The notes under the pieces were generated by a model, which was not told the origin of the DNA, made no database searches, and worked only from the letters and a program-made list of their open reading frames with translations. Shown here piece after piece: positions 1-8,249 of a stretch of 46,109 nucleotides of DNA. Source of the DNA: Thermoflexus sp. Its GTDB lineage: Bacteria; Chloroflexota; Anaerolineae; Thermoflexales; Thermoflexaceae. The position numbers and the translations under genes are program-made. Every line of letters starts with the position of its first letter. Position 1 is the first letter of the stretch. Where the stretch lies: assembly GCF_034432235.1 (NCBI RefSeq), contig NZ_DAOUCJ010000052.1, positions 1 through 46,109 of the forward strand. Direction: 5' to 3'.

Positions 1-322
1 AATAAAAGGGAAGGGCAGCGAGAGGCTGTCCCAGAGAATAACGGACGAACCAGGATCCGTCCTCACCGATTTGGAGAAAACCCCGCTCCATGAGCGCAGG
101 GAGATGCGGGGAGGGCATCGGCCGAACGGCAGGGTGGCCATGCTCCGCCAGGGCAACCGTCTCCCAGTAAACCATCTCCCCATCGATGGTGCCTGGGAGG
201 GTGCCCGGGGTAAGCGCGAGGAAGAGCGCCGTCAGGAGAAGGGCCATCGCATGGGGAGGCGGCGCGCAGACGAGGTTCCTCCATGTCGATCGGTTCCGGC
301 GATCAGGAGAAAGGGCGCGCAT
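1..322 (-). CDS. Membrane glycosyltransferase (GT39/ArnT-like), N-terminal part only
   Basis: The frame opens at an ATG at 322, overlaps the end of the DUF1385 gene by 20 bp, and runs without a stop to the window edge, so about 107 residues are visible. A basic N-terminus (MRALSPDRRNRSTWRN) is followed by a hydrophobic segment (MALLLTALFLALTPG) and then DGEMVYWETVALAEHG and RYSLGQPLAALPFL. Together these resemble the first periplasmic loop and second helix of lipid-linked sugar transferases of the GT39/PMT type, where an Asp after the first helix is catalytic and an 'ygxGqsLlalPly' stretch is common. That the Asp here is catalytic is inference. A shorter start at 247 would begin inside the helix and leave no basic flank. 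Overlap with the upstream gene suggests translational coupling. The rest of the gene lies outside the window. Confidence 0.6.
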   Translation of the reverse strand, partial: MRALSPDRRNRSTWRNLVCAPPPHAMALLLTALFLALTPGTLPGTIDGEMVYWETVALAEHGHPAVRPMPSPHLPALMERGFLQIGEDGSWFVRYSLGQPLAALPFY

Positions 323-1247
323 GGCGGGAGGACTGGGGGGAGGATTCCAGGGATCGGGCGGCCTCCAGCGCGGCCAGGGCCACCTCCAGCATGGAGTCAT
401 CCGGCTCGCGGGTGGTCAGCCGCTGCAGCCAGAGGTTCGGGGCTGAAAGCGCCGCCACCAGCCCCACGTGCTGATATCGCGCGCTGAGCCACAGCGCCTC
501 ATAGGAGAGGGCGGCCAGGACCGGAAGCAGGGCCAGCCGGAGGGCCAGGCGCTCGATCAGCGTAGAGGCCGGCAGGAAGGCGAAGAGGATCGCCGCGACC
601 AGGATCACGGTGAGCAGGAAGGCCGTCCCGCAGCGGGGATGGGCGGTCGGGAAGGGGCGCGCCCCCTCGATCGTCAAGGGGACCCCTGCTTCCAGCGCAT
701 GCACCGCCTTGTGCTCCGCCCCGTGATAGGCAAACACCCGTCGGATCTCCGGATGACGCCCCACCGCAACCAGGTAGCCGAGAACCAGCCCCAGACGGAA
801 GAGCCCCTCCAGCCCGGTCCGGATCCACGCGGAGAGCCTGAGCATCCGCTCGATCCCTTCCGCGAGAAGCGCGGGCAGCAACAGGAAGATCCCCAGCGCC
901 AGGGCGAGGGAAGCGGCGATCGTGAGCATGGCGACGGGGCTTTCGCGGACTTCCCGGGCCTCGTTCTCCCCCGCCACGACGGTGGCGGAGAACCAGAGGG
1001 CCTCCATGCCCCAGCGCAGGGTCTCCCACAGGATGAACATCCCCCGGATGAAGGGCCAGCGCTGCCATTTCCGCCGGGGCGGAAGGGACATGGAGCGGAG
1101 AACGATCCGTCCATCGGGAGCCCGCACCGCGACCGCTATGCCAGCCGGCCCGCGGATCATCACCCCTTCCAGAACCGCCTGCCCACCGTATCGGAGGGCC
1201 GCATGAGAGATCGGCTCGCGGTTTCCCATAGCGTTTGCGATCCTCAC
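303..1247 (-). CDS. DUF1385 family membrane protein (YqhQ-like)
   Basis: A protein of 314 residues. The N-terminal GGQAVLEGVMIRGP block and the later HGAEHKAVHALE and HPRCGTAFLL blocks are hallmarks of DUF1385, a family annotated as a putative metal-dependent enzyme because of its conserved His/Glu/Cys residues. The biochemical role is not established. Hydrophobic stretches around residues 105-130, 145-165, 205-225 and 228-250 indicate several membrane segments. The GTG start at 1247 shares four bases (GTGA) with the sbcC stop. An ATG six codons in (MGNREP) is the alternative start. Family members are often found beside cell-division or translation genes. Here the gene follows sbcDC and precedes a membrane glycosyltransferase in the same direction. 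I see no regulatory element of its own. Confidence 0.88.
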   Translation of the reverse strand: MRIANAMGNREPISHAALRYGGQAVLEGVMIRGPAGIAVAVRAPDGRIVLRSMSLPPRRKWQRWPFIRGMFILWETLRWGMEALWFSATVVAGENEAREVRESPVAMLTIAASLALALGIFLLLPALLAEGIERMLRLSAWIRTGLEGLFRLGLVLGYLVAVGRHPEIRRVFAYHGAEHKAVHALEAGVPLTIEGARPFPTAHPRCGTAFLLTVILVAAILFAFLPASTLIERLALRLALLPVLAALSYEALWLSARYQHVGLVAALSAPNLWLQRLTTREPDDSMLEVALAALEAARSLESSPQSSRHARPFS

Positions 1248-3793
1248 ATCACCACCCGGAGCTGGGATCCGTTTGTGGTTTTACGAACCTCGATCCGAAC
1301 CGGGAAGGCGTCCTGGAACTCCTCCAGATGGGAGATGACCAGAACCGTGGAGAATTCATCCTTCACCGCGTTCAGCGCCTCGATCAGCCGTTCCCGGCCG
1401 GCCTGATCCTGGGAGCCGAATCCTTCATCCACCACCAGCAGCCGCAGCGGGGTCCCGGAGCGCCGGGCGAGCACCCGGGAGAGGGCCAGGCGGATGGCGA
1501 AATCGACGCGGAACTTCTCCCCGCCGGAGAAATTCTCATAGGGGCGCTCCTCCCCCTCATCCGAGATCAGGATGTCCAGGGTCTCCTGGACCGCGCCGCT
1601 CTTCGTTTCCCGCTGGGAACGGAATCGAACGGTGAGCCGCCCATCCGTTAACCGCTGGAGGATCCGGTTGGCCTCCTCCTCGATCTCCGGGAGGATGGTT
1701 TCGATGATCATCGCCGGGATCCCGTTCCGGCCGAAGGCAACCTGCAGATCCCGGTAAAGACCTTTCTCTTCCTCCAGCTGGACTTTTTCTTTCCGCAGCT
1801 GAACCAGCTCCTCCTCCAGGCGCTCACAGTTCTCCAGCCGCTGCTTCGCCGCGATCACCCGATCCCGGGCTTCGCGCTCGGCCCGGCGCGCCGCCTCCAC
1901 CCGCCGCTGCGCCTCCGGCATGATCTTCAACCGCTCCTCCAGGGACTTCCGTTCCTCCTCCAGGCGCCCCCACTCTTCGTGCAGGCGATCCTGGCGCTCG
2001 AGCTCCACCCGGTAGATCTCCTCCAGGCGATGGAGAGCCTCTTCTTCCTGAGGGATCCGCTGCTCCGCTTCCTGAAGGCGAGGCCACTCCTGCCCGGCTT
2101 CCTCCAGCTCACGGACCCGACGACGAAGCGCATCATGGGTCTCGATGTCGTAGCCCAGGGCAGCCAGGGCGGCCTCGATTTCATGGAGGGCCGCCTGCTC
2201 CTCCGGAGCCACCCGGTCCTCCTGGAGCCGCTGCTCGATCTCCCGGAGGGCCTGTCGCTTTTCCTCCAGGCGCTCCAGCTCTCCCCGGATCTCCTGGAGC
2301 TCCGCTTCGATCTGCTCCATGCGGAGCTCCAGCCCGGAGAGCTCCTTTAGGACGCGCTCGCGCTCCTTGAGCCGGGCCTCCAGCTGGCCCTGCTCCTGAT
2401 CGATCGCCTGAAGGCGCGCCTGGTTCTCCCGATAGCGATCGCCCCGACGACGGCCCTCCTGCTCCCATTCCTGCTGAAGGCGCCTTCGCTCCTCTTCCGG
2501 AAGCGGACGCCGACAGGTGGGGCATTCGGCGCCGATCTGCGCGATCGCCTGGATCCGGGCCTCGAGATCTTTCATTTCCTGATAGAGCCGTCGGTTTTCG
2601 TTCTGACGCTCCCCCCGCTCGGTCTGCAAGGCCTGCTGCTGTTCTTTCAGGGCGCGGATCTCCTCCTCCAGCGCGGGCCGCTCCTCGAGCCGCCTTCGGA
2701 TGTTCGCGGCTTCTGCCTCCAGCTCCGATCGGCGCGCGGCCCGGGCGGCGATGGCCTCGATCTCCGCCTGCAGCTGCCGTCGCTCTCCCTCCAGCCGCTC
2801 CCGGGCCACCGCGATCCGTTTCTCCAGCTCCATGCGGCGTTCCCGGAGCGCATGGGCCTCCCGGGAGGCCTCCTCCATGCGCGCGAGGGCCTCCCGCGCG
2901 CGCTGCAGCTCCTCCCACGCAGCGCTGATCGCCTCCCGGCGGCTGGTCAGCTCCCGCCATCGGCCCAGGGATTCCTGAAGCCGAGCAATCTGCTCCTTCA
3001 GGCGGGCCAGATGGCCCTCGATTTCCCCCCGCTGCCCCTCCAGCTCCCGGAGCCGCTCTCGTATAGCCCGCGCCCGCTCCTCATCCCGTCGCAACGCCTC
3101 CCATTCCCGCTCCGCAGCCTCCCGCTCCTCCTGCCGGGCCAGATGCTCCGTTACGGCCTGCTGGAGGGCCGCTTCATACTCCGGTCGTCGCTGAAGCTCC
3201 TGTTCATGTTCCTCGATGCGCCATTTCAGGCCTTCCAGCTGGAGATCGATCTGACGGATCTTCTCCTTCGCCTTCTCCTCCAGCTCTGCCCATTGATCCA
3301 GCCGCAGGATCTCGGCCAGGACCTCCTTGCGCTCCGCCGGCGTCTTGGTGGTGAACTCGTCGGCGCGTCCCTGGCGGATGAAAGCCGAGTTGACAAACGT
3401 ATCGAAATCGATCTGCAGGACCCGGTTGATCTCCTCCTGGGTTTCACGGACCCCGGCGCCGGAGAGGACGCGATGACGAGGCGCCAGCATCTGGAAGTCC
3501 AGCACGATGTTCCCCTTCCCCCGTCGTCGGACCCGGGTGACCCGATAGACGGCCTCCCCCAGCCGGAACGTCAGGCTCACCCGGGCCTCCTTCTCCCCCC
3601 GGTGGACCAGGTGATCCTGATCCCGATCCAGGCGGGATGTTCTGCCCCACAGCGCCCAGGTGATGGCGTCCAGCAGGCTGCTCTTGCCCGCGCCGTTCGG
3701 CCCCACCAGGGCCGCCATATGCAGGCCGGTGAAATCCAGTTCCCCCTCGCGGTAGCTCAGGAAATTCTTCAGCTCCAGCCGCACCAGCTCCAT
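1244..3793 (-). CDS. sbcC: DNA repair exonuclease SbcCD, ATPase subunit SbcC (Rad50-type SMC protein)
   Basis: A protein of 849 residues acting with SbcD on DNA ends and hairpins. Walker A is GPNGAGKS near residues 31-38. The ABC signature FSGGEKF is near 755 and Walker B (LLVVDEGFGSQD) near 787. Between them lies a long, charge-rich heptad coiled coil interrupted by the zinc hook CPTC at residues 424-427, through which two Rad50-type molecules dimerise. I chose the ATG at 3793 because GGAGGG lies five bases upstream and because the family starts with 'M-x-x-x-L-x-L-x-N-F'. A GTG at 3844 would overlap the sbcD stop by four bases and add 17 residues with no family match. It is shorter than E. 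coli SbcC (about 1050 residues), which is common in thermophiles. Confidence 0.95.
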   Translation of the reverse strand: MELVRLELKNFLSYREGELDFTGLHMAALVGPNGAGKSSLLDAITWALWGRTSRLDRDQDHLVHRGEKEARVSLTFRLGEAVYRVTRVRRRGKGNIVLDFQMLAPRHRVLSGAGVRETQEEINRVLQIDFDTFVNSAFIRQGRADEFTTKTPAERKEVLAEILRLDQWAELEEKAKEKIRQIDLQLEGLKWRIEEHEQELQRRPEYEAALQQAVTEHLARQEEREAAEREWEALRRDEERARAIRERLRELEGQRGEIEGHLARLKEQIARLQESLGRWRELTSRREAISAAWEELQRAREALARMEEASREAHALRERRMELEKRIAVARERLEGERRQLQAEIEAIAARAARRSELEAEAANIRRRLEERPALEEEIRALKEQQQALQTERGERQNENRRLYQEMKDLEARIQAIAQIGAECPTCRRPLPEEERRRLQQEWEQEGRRRGDRYRENQARLQAIDQEQGQLEARLKERERVLKELSGLELRMEQIEAELQEIRGELERLEEKRQALREIEQRLQEDRVAPEEQAALHEIEAALAALGYDIETHDALRRRVRELEEAGQEWPRLQEAEQRIPQEEEALHRLEEIYRVELERQDRLHEEWGRLEEERKSLEERLKIMPEAQRRVEAARRAEREARDRVIAAKQRLENCERLEEELVQLRKEKVQLEEEKGLYRDLQVAFGRNGIPAMIIETILPEIEEEANRILQRLTDGRLTVRFRSQRETKSGAVQETLDILISDEGEERPYENFSGGEKFRVDFAIRLALSRVLARRSGTPLRLLVVDEGFGSQDQAGRERLIEALNAVKDEFSTVLVISHLEEFQDAFPVRIEVRKTTNGSQLRVVM

Positions 3794-3840
3794 GACGCCC
3801 TCCCATACGGATCCAGGAACGGGATCCCCATCGCCCCAGA

Positions 3841-5109
3841 TCACGCCTCGGTTTCTCTTTTCATCAGCTGTTCCGCTGCGCGGAGCAAGCGAGCGCGCCG
3901 CTCCGGATCCGGCGGCGGATCCCGGGACTCCAGGTAGCGCTCCAGCAGCTCCAGCGGGGTGAGCCGCTCGACCTCGCCCAGAGCGATACGAGTGCGGCGG
4001 GATTCCTCCCTTTCCATCTGGATGGCGGAGACGTAGAACGCGCCCGCCTTCTCCAGCTCCTCCCGCAACCTGATCTCCCGCAGTCTTTCCACCTGCTCCG
4101 GGCGGATGTGCAGGCGCACCCGCACCACAGCCTCCCGAAGGGAGGGAGCGTCACGACGGATCTGGGCGATGGCCGCCATCTCGGGATCGGAGGCGCTCCG
4201 GAGATCGATCGACAGCGTGATGAACCGACGGGCTGGGAGCTCCACGAAACGCCATTGCGTCTCCCCTCGCCGCACCTCGACCCAGCAGAACCCTTTCGGC
4301 TCCCCCTCCTCCGTGAAATCCACCCGCTCCACGCTCCCGCTATATACGATGGGAGGGGAACCGCTGCCCACCGCCTGGTGCTTATGGATGTGGCCCAGGG
4401 CCACGTAGTCGATGGCCGGGTGCTGAAACATCGATGGGGGCAAGACCACATCGTGGCCGATCATCACCTGGCGTTCGGATCCATAGACAGCCCCTTCGAC
4501 GGAGAAATGTCCCGCCACCATCGTCGGCAAAGCGGGATCGATCTCGGTCTCCAGCATGCGTTGCAGGAGAAGGTGGAGGGCTTCGCGGAGTTTGTAATCC
4601 AGTTCCTCCGCGGGAAGGTTCCGCCACGCCTCATCCTTCAGGAGCCGCGCCCGCACCGGGAACGGCATGGCGATCAGCTGGAGGAGGCCCCGACGGGTCC
4701 GGATCCGATGCACCGCCTCCCGGCGCCCGACCATCAGGCGCTCCCCTTCCCGCAACAGGGGCCGGAACTCCCCGAAGATGTCCAGAGGGGTGGCCCGCTT
4801 CTCCATCCCCGGCAGGTCATGGTTGCCCACCAGCAGAAACACCGGGATCCCGGCCTCCAGCAGGCGGCGGAGGCGGGCCGCGAACTCTCTCAAATAGGTC
4901 GGGGAGGGATCCCGGTTTTTGAAGGCATCGCCGCAGAAGAGCACCAGGTCAGCCTCCCCCTCGATCGCATGCTCCACCACGCGATCGAAGGCCTGCAGGA
5001 AATCGACCACCCGCCGGTTCAGGCCGGTCTGAGGATCGATCTGACCATAGGCCTCCATGCCGATGTGCAGATCCGCGAAGTGAAGCACCCGGATCGGTTC
5101 TCCGGCCAT
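3841..5109 (-). CDS. sbcD: DNA repair exonuclease SbcCD, nuclease subunit SbcD (Mre11-type)
   Basis: A metallophosphoesterase-type nuclease of 422 residues, partner of SbcC. The Mre11 motifs appear in order: ADLHIG (I) near residue 13, LVLFCGDAF (II) near 57, LVGNHD (III) near 94, AGHFSVEG near 196, and GHIHKHQ (V) near 241. These supply the Asp, His and Asn ligands of the two Mn ions. After the catalytic domain a capping/C-terminal region of about 130 charged residues contacts the ATPase. The ATG at 5109 is preceded by GAGGT eight bases upstream. The gene ends 47 bp before the chosen sbcC start, so the two form an operon. About 185 bp separate it from the gene upstream, and that gap contains one copy of the dispersed palindrome. 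Confidence 0.95.
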   Translation of the reverse strand: MAGEPIRVLHFADLHIGMEAYGQIDPQTGLNRRVVDFLQAFDRVVEHAIEGEADLVLFCGDAFKNRDPSPTYLREFAARLRRLLEAGIPVFLLVGNHDLPGMEKRATPLDIFGEFRPLLREGERLMVGRREAVHRIRTRRGLLQLIAMPFPVRARLLKDEAWRNLPAEELDYKLREALHLLLQRMLETEIDPALPTMVAGHFSVEGAVYGSERQVMIGHDVVLPPSMFQHPAIDYVALGHIHKHQAVGSGSPPIVYSGSVERVDFTEEGEPKGFCWVEVRRGETQWRFVELPARRFITLSIDLRSASDPEMAAIAQIRRDAPSLREAVVRVRLHIRPEQVERLREIRLREELEKAGAFYVSAIQMEREESRRTRIALGEVERLTPLELLERYLESRDPPPDPERRARLLRAAEQLMKRETEA

Positions 5110-5253
5110 AACGGGCTACCTCTGACGGAGCGAATACAGGGCGTGTTCCGCTTTGAAGACCACGCGAGGAATGATGCGGTTGGGCTCAAGCTGGAAAGAT
5201 GGGACGCCCCCTCCCGCCTTCTTCATGAAAGGGAACACCCGGCGGTGCGGTGT

Positions 5254-5282
5254 GGAGTGCGGTGCCTAGGCACCGCATTCCA
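5254..5282. repeat. Dispersed CCTAGG-centred palindrome, copy A
   Basis: The core TGCGGTGCCTAGGCACCGCA lies at 5258-5277 and is extended by GGAG on the left and TTCCAG on the right. It sits just downstream of the stop of the exported Ig-like protein gene (5294, minus strand) and upstream of sbcD. There is no T-run on either side, so a simple terminator role is not indicated. It shares the CCAGAAGGC flank with copy B. Confidence 0.85.
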
Positions 5283-5293
5283 GAAGGCCACTT

Positions 5294-6064
5294 TCAGATC
5301 CGTCCTCCTCGATGACGCCACCGACGCCAGCTCCAACGGAGGACCAGGAGGCTTCCCCAGATCCCAAACAGAATAAACGTCCATCGGACTCCCGCCAGGA
5401 AGGATCCCAGGATCGCCTCGAAACCGAGGCGGTTCCTCGTAGGGGCCGATCCAGTCCCCGGAACGGGCGTAGGGGTTGGGCCCGGGGTCGCCGTGGGAGG
5501 AAGCTCAACCCGAATCGTCGGGGTCAGAACCAGCGTGCCGGTCGGTTCCGGTTCAATGGTTGGAGCGATGGCAGCGGTCGGAGTCGGAGTGGGCTGGGCG
5601 TTCGCGACCCGATATCCCGGGAAGAGGAAATCCCGATGGCCCCCTCCTTGATCCCATACGCGAATCAGGATTACATACTCCCCATCCGGGAAAAGCCGGG
5701 TATCCCACGTGGCCAGCACCGTGGGCGCATCCGCGCGGACCGGGCGACCCTGCACCAGCCAGCGCCACTCTTTGGTGAAGTCATGGGCGTCCAGGATGGC
5801 CACATCGTATTTGGCGAAACTCGGATGGGTCGCGATCCCCACGATATCCACGGTGCCCCAGAGAGGCTGATTGCGCGGGGGCGAAATCACCTGGGCCTGG
5901 AAATCACCCTGGGCCCGGGCCCGATCGAGCCCCCACAACCCCAGGAGGCCGATGAGCATCAGCCCGATCCCCCATCGTGCCGCCTTCTGGAGTGCGGTGC
6001 CTAGACACCGCATTCCAGCGCTCTTCCTGCTCCGGATCGCGATCGGATCGGGCTTCTCTGACAT
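5294..6064 (-). CDS. Exported, membrane-anchored Ig-like/beta-sandwich protein
   Basis: A protein of 256 residues. The hydrophobic stretch GIGLMLIGLLGLWGL (about 31-45) ending in RARAQG looks like a signal peptide or anchor. A beta-rich domain of about 100 residues follows (QAQVISPPRNQPLWGTVDI through FPGYRV), with the 'DG-E-Y-x-I-x-x-x-V' spacing of fibronectin/Ig-like 'Gly-Tyr' domains. Next comes a Pro/Thr linker of about 60 residues, then a second membrane helix near the C-terminus (FILFGIWGSLLVLRW) and a basic tail (RRWRHRGGR). The protein is probably held at the outer face of the membrane. The ATG at 6064 is supported by AAGGA five bases upstream. The N-terminus contains repeat copy B in frame, encoding GMRCLGTALQ just before the helix. 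A start at that internal Met (about 6013) is possible. No enzymatic motif is visible. Confidence 0.75.
   Translation of the reverse strand: MSEKPDPIAIRSRKSAGMRCLGTALQKAARWGIGLMLIGLLGLWGLDRARAQGDFQAQVISPPRNQPLWGTVDIVGIATHPSFAKYDVAILDAHDFTKEWRWLVQGRPVRADAPTVLATWDTRLFPDGEYVILIRVWDQGGGHRDFLFPGYRVANAQPTPTPTAAIAPTIEPEPTGTLVLTPTIRVELPPTATPGPTPTPVPGTGSAPTRNRLGFEAILGSFLAGVRWTFILFGIWGSLLVLRWSWRRWRHRGGRI
5987..6018. repeat. Dispersed CCTAGG-centred palindrome, copy B (inside a coding N-terminus)
   Basis: A 32-bp imperfect palindrome: CTGGAGTGCGGTG on the left, CTAG at the centre, CACCGCATTCCAG on the right. One base of the core differs from the other copies (CCTAGA for CCTAGG). It lies in frame in the exported Ig-like protein and encodes MRCLGTALQ on the minus strand, just before the signal/anchor helix. 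Confidence 0.85.
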
Positions 6065-6078
6065 CGGGTCCTTCCCCT

Positions 6079-6306
6079 TTATCCGTGGAGCCCGCAGGTG
6101 GCACAGTGATGCGAGGAACAGGCCGCGCACCCGGTGGAGCCGACCACCATCTTCCCATCGCTGATGGCCGCGAAAAGAGAAATCAGACGGCCCGTCCGGG
6201 GGCTGCCACACTCCGTGCAGGGGGCCGGATCATCCGCCTGGGCGATCCCGCGCAGGAGCTCAAACTTCGCGCCGCAATCCCGACAGAGATATTCATAAAT
6301 CGGCAT
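6079..6306 (-). CDS. FmdB-family zinc-ribbon protein
   Basis: A small protein of 75 residues opening with MPIYEYLCRDCGAKFE, the classic start of the FmdB putative regulatory family. Two CxxC knuckles at C8/C11 and C30/C33 should bind one zinc ion. The C-terminus carries a second Cys/His-rich patch (CAACSSHHCATCG), also typical of these proteins. The name comes from a formamidase regulator, but most members have no proven function. The ATG at 6306 has GGGAGG seven bases upstream. A longer frame extends upstream but matches nothing. It ends 14 bp before the exported-protein gene and follows the oxoamine synthase, so it is probably part of the same transcript. Confidence 0.9.
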   Translation of the reverse strand: MPIYEYLCRDCGAKFELLRGIAQADDPAPCTECGSPRTGRLISLFAAISDGKMVVGSTGCAACSSHHCATCGLHG

Positions 6307-6423
6307 GCCGAACGCCTCCCGAATCCGTTTGTCCGATTCCACTTGGAACCCGGCCACCATTTTAACCCGAACCTGGAACGAAACTGCCCGTCCTTCCCCC
6401 CACACCCCTGATCGGTTCAGCGC

Positions 6424-7653
6424 TCAGGCGCGCGGGGATGGGGCGGGCTCTTCCACGTGAGCCGTCGAGGGGTTGATGAGCCCCAGCGCCCGGCCGACCC
6501 GCTCAAAGATCTCCAGGCCGCGCTCCAGCTGCTCATCGGTGTGGGTGGCCATATAGGAGGTGCGCAGGAGCTGTTTCCCGGGGGGGACCGCAGGCCCCAC
6601 CACGCAGTTCACGTAGACGCCCTCCTCGAATAGGGCCTTCCAGGCCAGGGCGGTCCGGATATCATCGCCGATGATGATCGGGACGATGGGGGTCTGACTG
6701 GGCCCGATATCGAAGCCCAGGCGCCGGAGCTCATAGCGCATTTTGGCGCCGATCTCGTTCACCCGCCGGATCCGCTCCGGCTCCTCCAGCATGATCTCAA
6801 GTGCCGCCAGCACGGCGGCCACATTGGGGGCAGGCAGGCTGGCACTGAAAATCAGGGAGCGGGCGTGATGCTGGATGTAATGGATCACTGGCTCATCCCC
6901 GGCGATGAAGCCGCCGATGGAGGCGAAGGATTTGCTGAAAGTGCCCATAATGAGATCCACCTGCTCCGTGAGCCCGAAATGGGCCGCTGTCCCCCGCCCG
7001 TTGGGGCCAAGCACTCCCAGGGAATGGGCATCGTCGACCATCAGCCGCGCCCCATGCTTGCGGCAGACCTCCACCAGCTGCGGCAGGGGGGCAATATCGC
7101 CGCCCATCGAATAGACGCCATCCACCACCACCAGTTTGCCAGCCTCCGGGGGCAGGGCGGCCAGCTGTCGCTCCAGGGCGGCGATGTCATTGTGGGAGAA
7201 CCGTTTGGTGATCCCCATGGACATCCGGGCGCCGTCCACAATGCTGGCGTGATCCTCCTTGTCCAGGATCACGTAATCCCCCCGCCCGACTAACGCGGAG
7301 ATCGTCCCCAGGTTGGTCTGGTAGCCGGTGGAGAACACCAGCGCCGCCTCCTTTCCGACGAAGGCCGCCAGGCGCTCCTCGAGCTCCCGATGCAGACGCA
7401 GCGTTCCGTTCAGGAAGCGAGAGCCAGTGCATGAGGTTCCATACCGCCTCAACGCGTCGATGGCCGCCTCTTTGACCTTCGGGTGGGTGGTCAATCCGAG
7501 GTAGTTGTTGGATCCGAACATCAGGATGCGGCGCCCCTGGTAGATCACCTCGGTCCCCTCGGTGTCATCCAGGGGGATAAAATATGGGTAGAAGCCGGCC
7601 GCCATCGCCTCTTTGGCCGTGGTGAACCTATAGCACTTCCCAAAGATATCCAT
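6424..7653 (-). CDS. Alpha-oxoamine synthase, serine palmitoyltransferase-like (Kbl/BioF superfamily)
   Basis: A PLP enzyme of 409 residues joining an acyl-CoA to an amino acid with loss of CO2. Visible landmarks are the substrate-loop GSNNYLGL near residue 45, the PLP-stacking histidine in DHASIVDG, DDAHSLGVLG with the cofactor aspartate, and the Schiff-base lysine in GTFSKSFASIGGF. The wording around that lysine, plus SRFLNGTLRLH and the MATHT close to the end, is closer to my memory of bacterial serine palmitoyltransferases than to glycine C-acetyltransferase (Kbl) or BioF. The substrate is therefore an inference. The ATG at 7653 follows GGAGGG by four bases. Two in-frame ATGs lie just upstream. 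No other sphingolipid gene is nearby. Confidence 0.85.
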   Translation of the reverse strand: MDIFGKCYRFTTAKEAMAAGFYPYFIPLDDTEGTEVIYQGRRILMFGSNNYLGLTTHPKVKEAAIDALRRYGTSCTGSRFLNGTLRLHRELEERLAAFVGKEAALVFSTGYQTNLGTISALVGRGDYVILDKEDHASIVDGARMSMGITKRFSHNDIAALERQLAALPPEAGKLVVVDGVYSMGGDIAPLPQLVEVCRKHGARLMVDDAHSLGVLGPNGRGTAAHFGLTEQVDLIMGTFSKSFASIGGFIAGDEPVIHYIQHHARSLIFSASLPAPNVAAVLAALEIMLEEPERIRRVNEIGAKMRYELRRLGFDIGPSQTPIVPIIIGDDIRTALAWKALFEEGVYVNCVVGPAVPPGKQLLRTSYMATHTDEQLERGLEIFERVGRALGLINPSTAHVEEPAPSPRA

Positions 7654-8249
7654 CGCTCCCTCCATCCGGGTTCTCCGGTTCATGGCGCCCACCATCGGGA
7701 TGAACGTTGATCGGGCATTCGGAAGAGGCAGGATACGCTTTCCCCACTCCCCGCGGCTCACAGGGAACCCGGGGCATATCCATGTAGGGCGGGTCTCCCA
7801 TCCCGCGCGGGTTTTACACCCTTTCATTGTAGGGAGAGCGCTCTTGAAGTCAATCCCCGCGGCCTGTTTCGGAACGCGTCCTCATCCGGTTCACCGCCGG
7901 GGAGGGACGCAAGAGCCCGTCGCCCGATTGGAGCCGCTCACCGGGGCCGCTTCAGCGGCGAAAAAAGCCTGGCTTACGCACTTCACGAGGGATGATGCCG
8001 TTTTTGGCGTAGCGCAGGCGGTTCGCCGGCATTGTGCAGGCCCCCTCGCGGGGGCTCGGCGCGGCGTGGGGCAACTGCGAGCAGTTGCCCCGCGATATCC
8101 GTTGCGGGTCGCAGGCCAGGATTTGCCTCCCTCTCCGCCTCTCGGTTAGGATGATGAGGTAAACGATGGGGAGCACGCGCGGAGGAAAGACGCCGCAGCG
8201 TTGCGCCCGGATGGCTGCTCCCCGGACTTCCGGTTGGGGATGAGGCCGG
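7654..8249. other. Divergent intergenic region with two strong hairpins; no gene seen
   Basis: About 600 bp between the divergent oxoamine synthase and rlmN genes, longer than other gaps here. Two stable inverted repeats stand out. One has a GCCCCC/GGGGGC stem at 8040-8055. The other pairs GGGGCAACTGC with GCAGTTGCCCC at 8068-8091 around a 2-base loop. Neither has a T-run. I recognise no known structured RNA and no convincing reading frame. Promoters for both flanking genes should lie here, but I cannot place them reliably. Confidence 0.4.

Noticed and set aside
468..1406. Long plus-strand open frame opposite the DUF1385 gene
   Set aside because: Its protein is full of Gln/Arg/Gly/Pro and has no motif. 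It is a GC-rich shadow of a gene with a clear family on the other strand.
2852..3937. A 361-codon plus-strand frame opposite sbcC
   Set aside because: Leu/Pro/Gln-rich shadow of the coiled-coil codons. sbcC has all ATPase motifs on the other strand.
7973..7990. GGCTTACGCACTTC as a further end of the TTAGGAGTTACGCAG MITE
   Set aside because: Only about eight bases match and no partner inverted repeat lies near, so the similarity may be chance.
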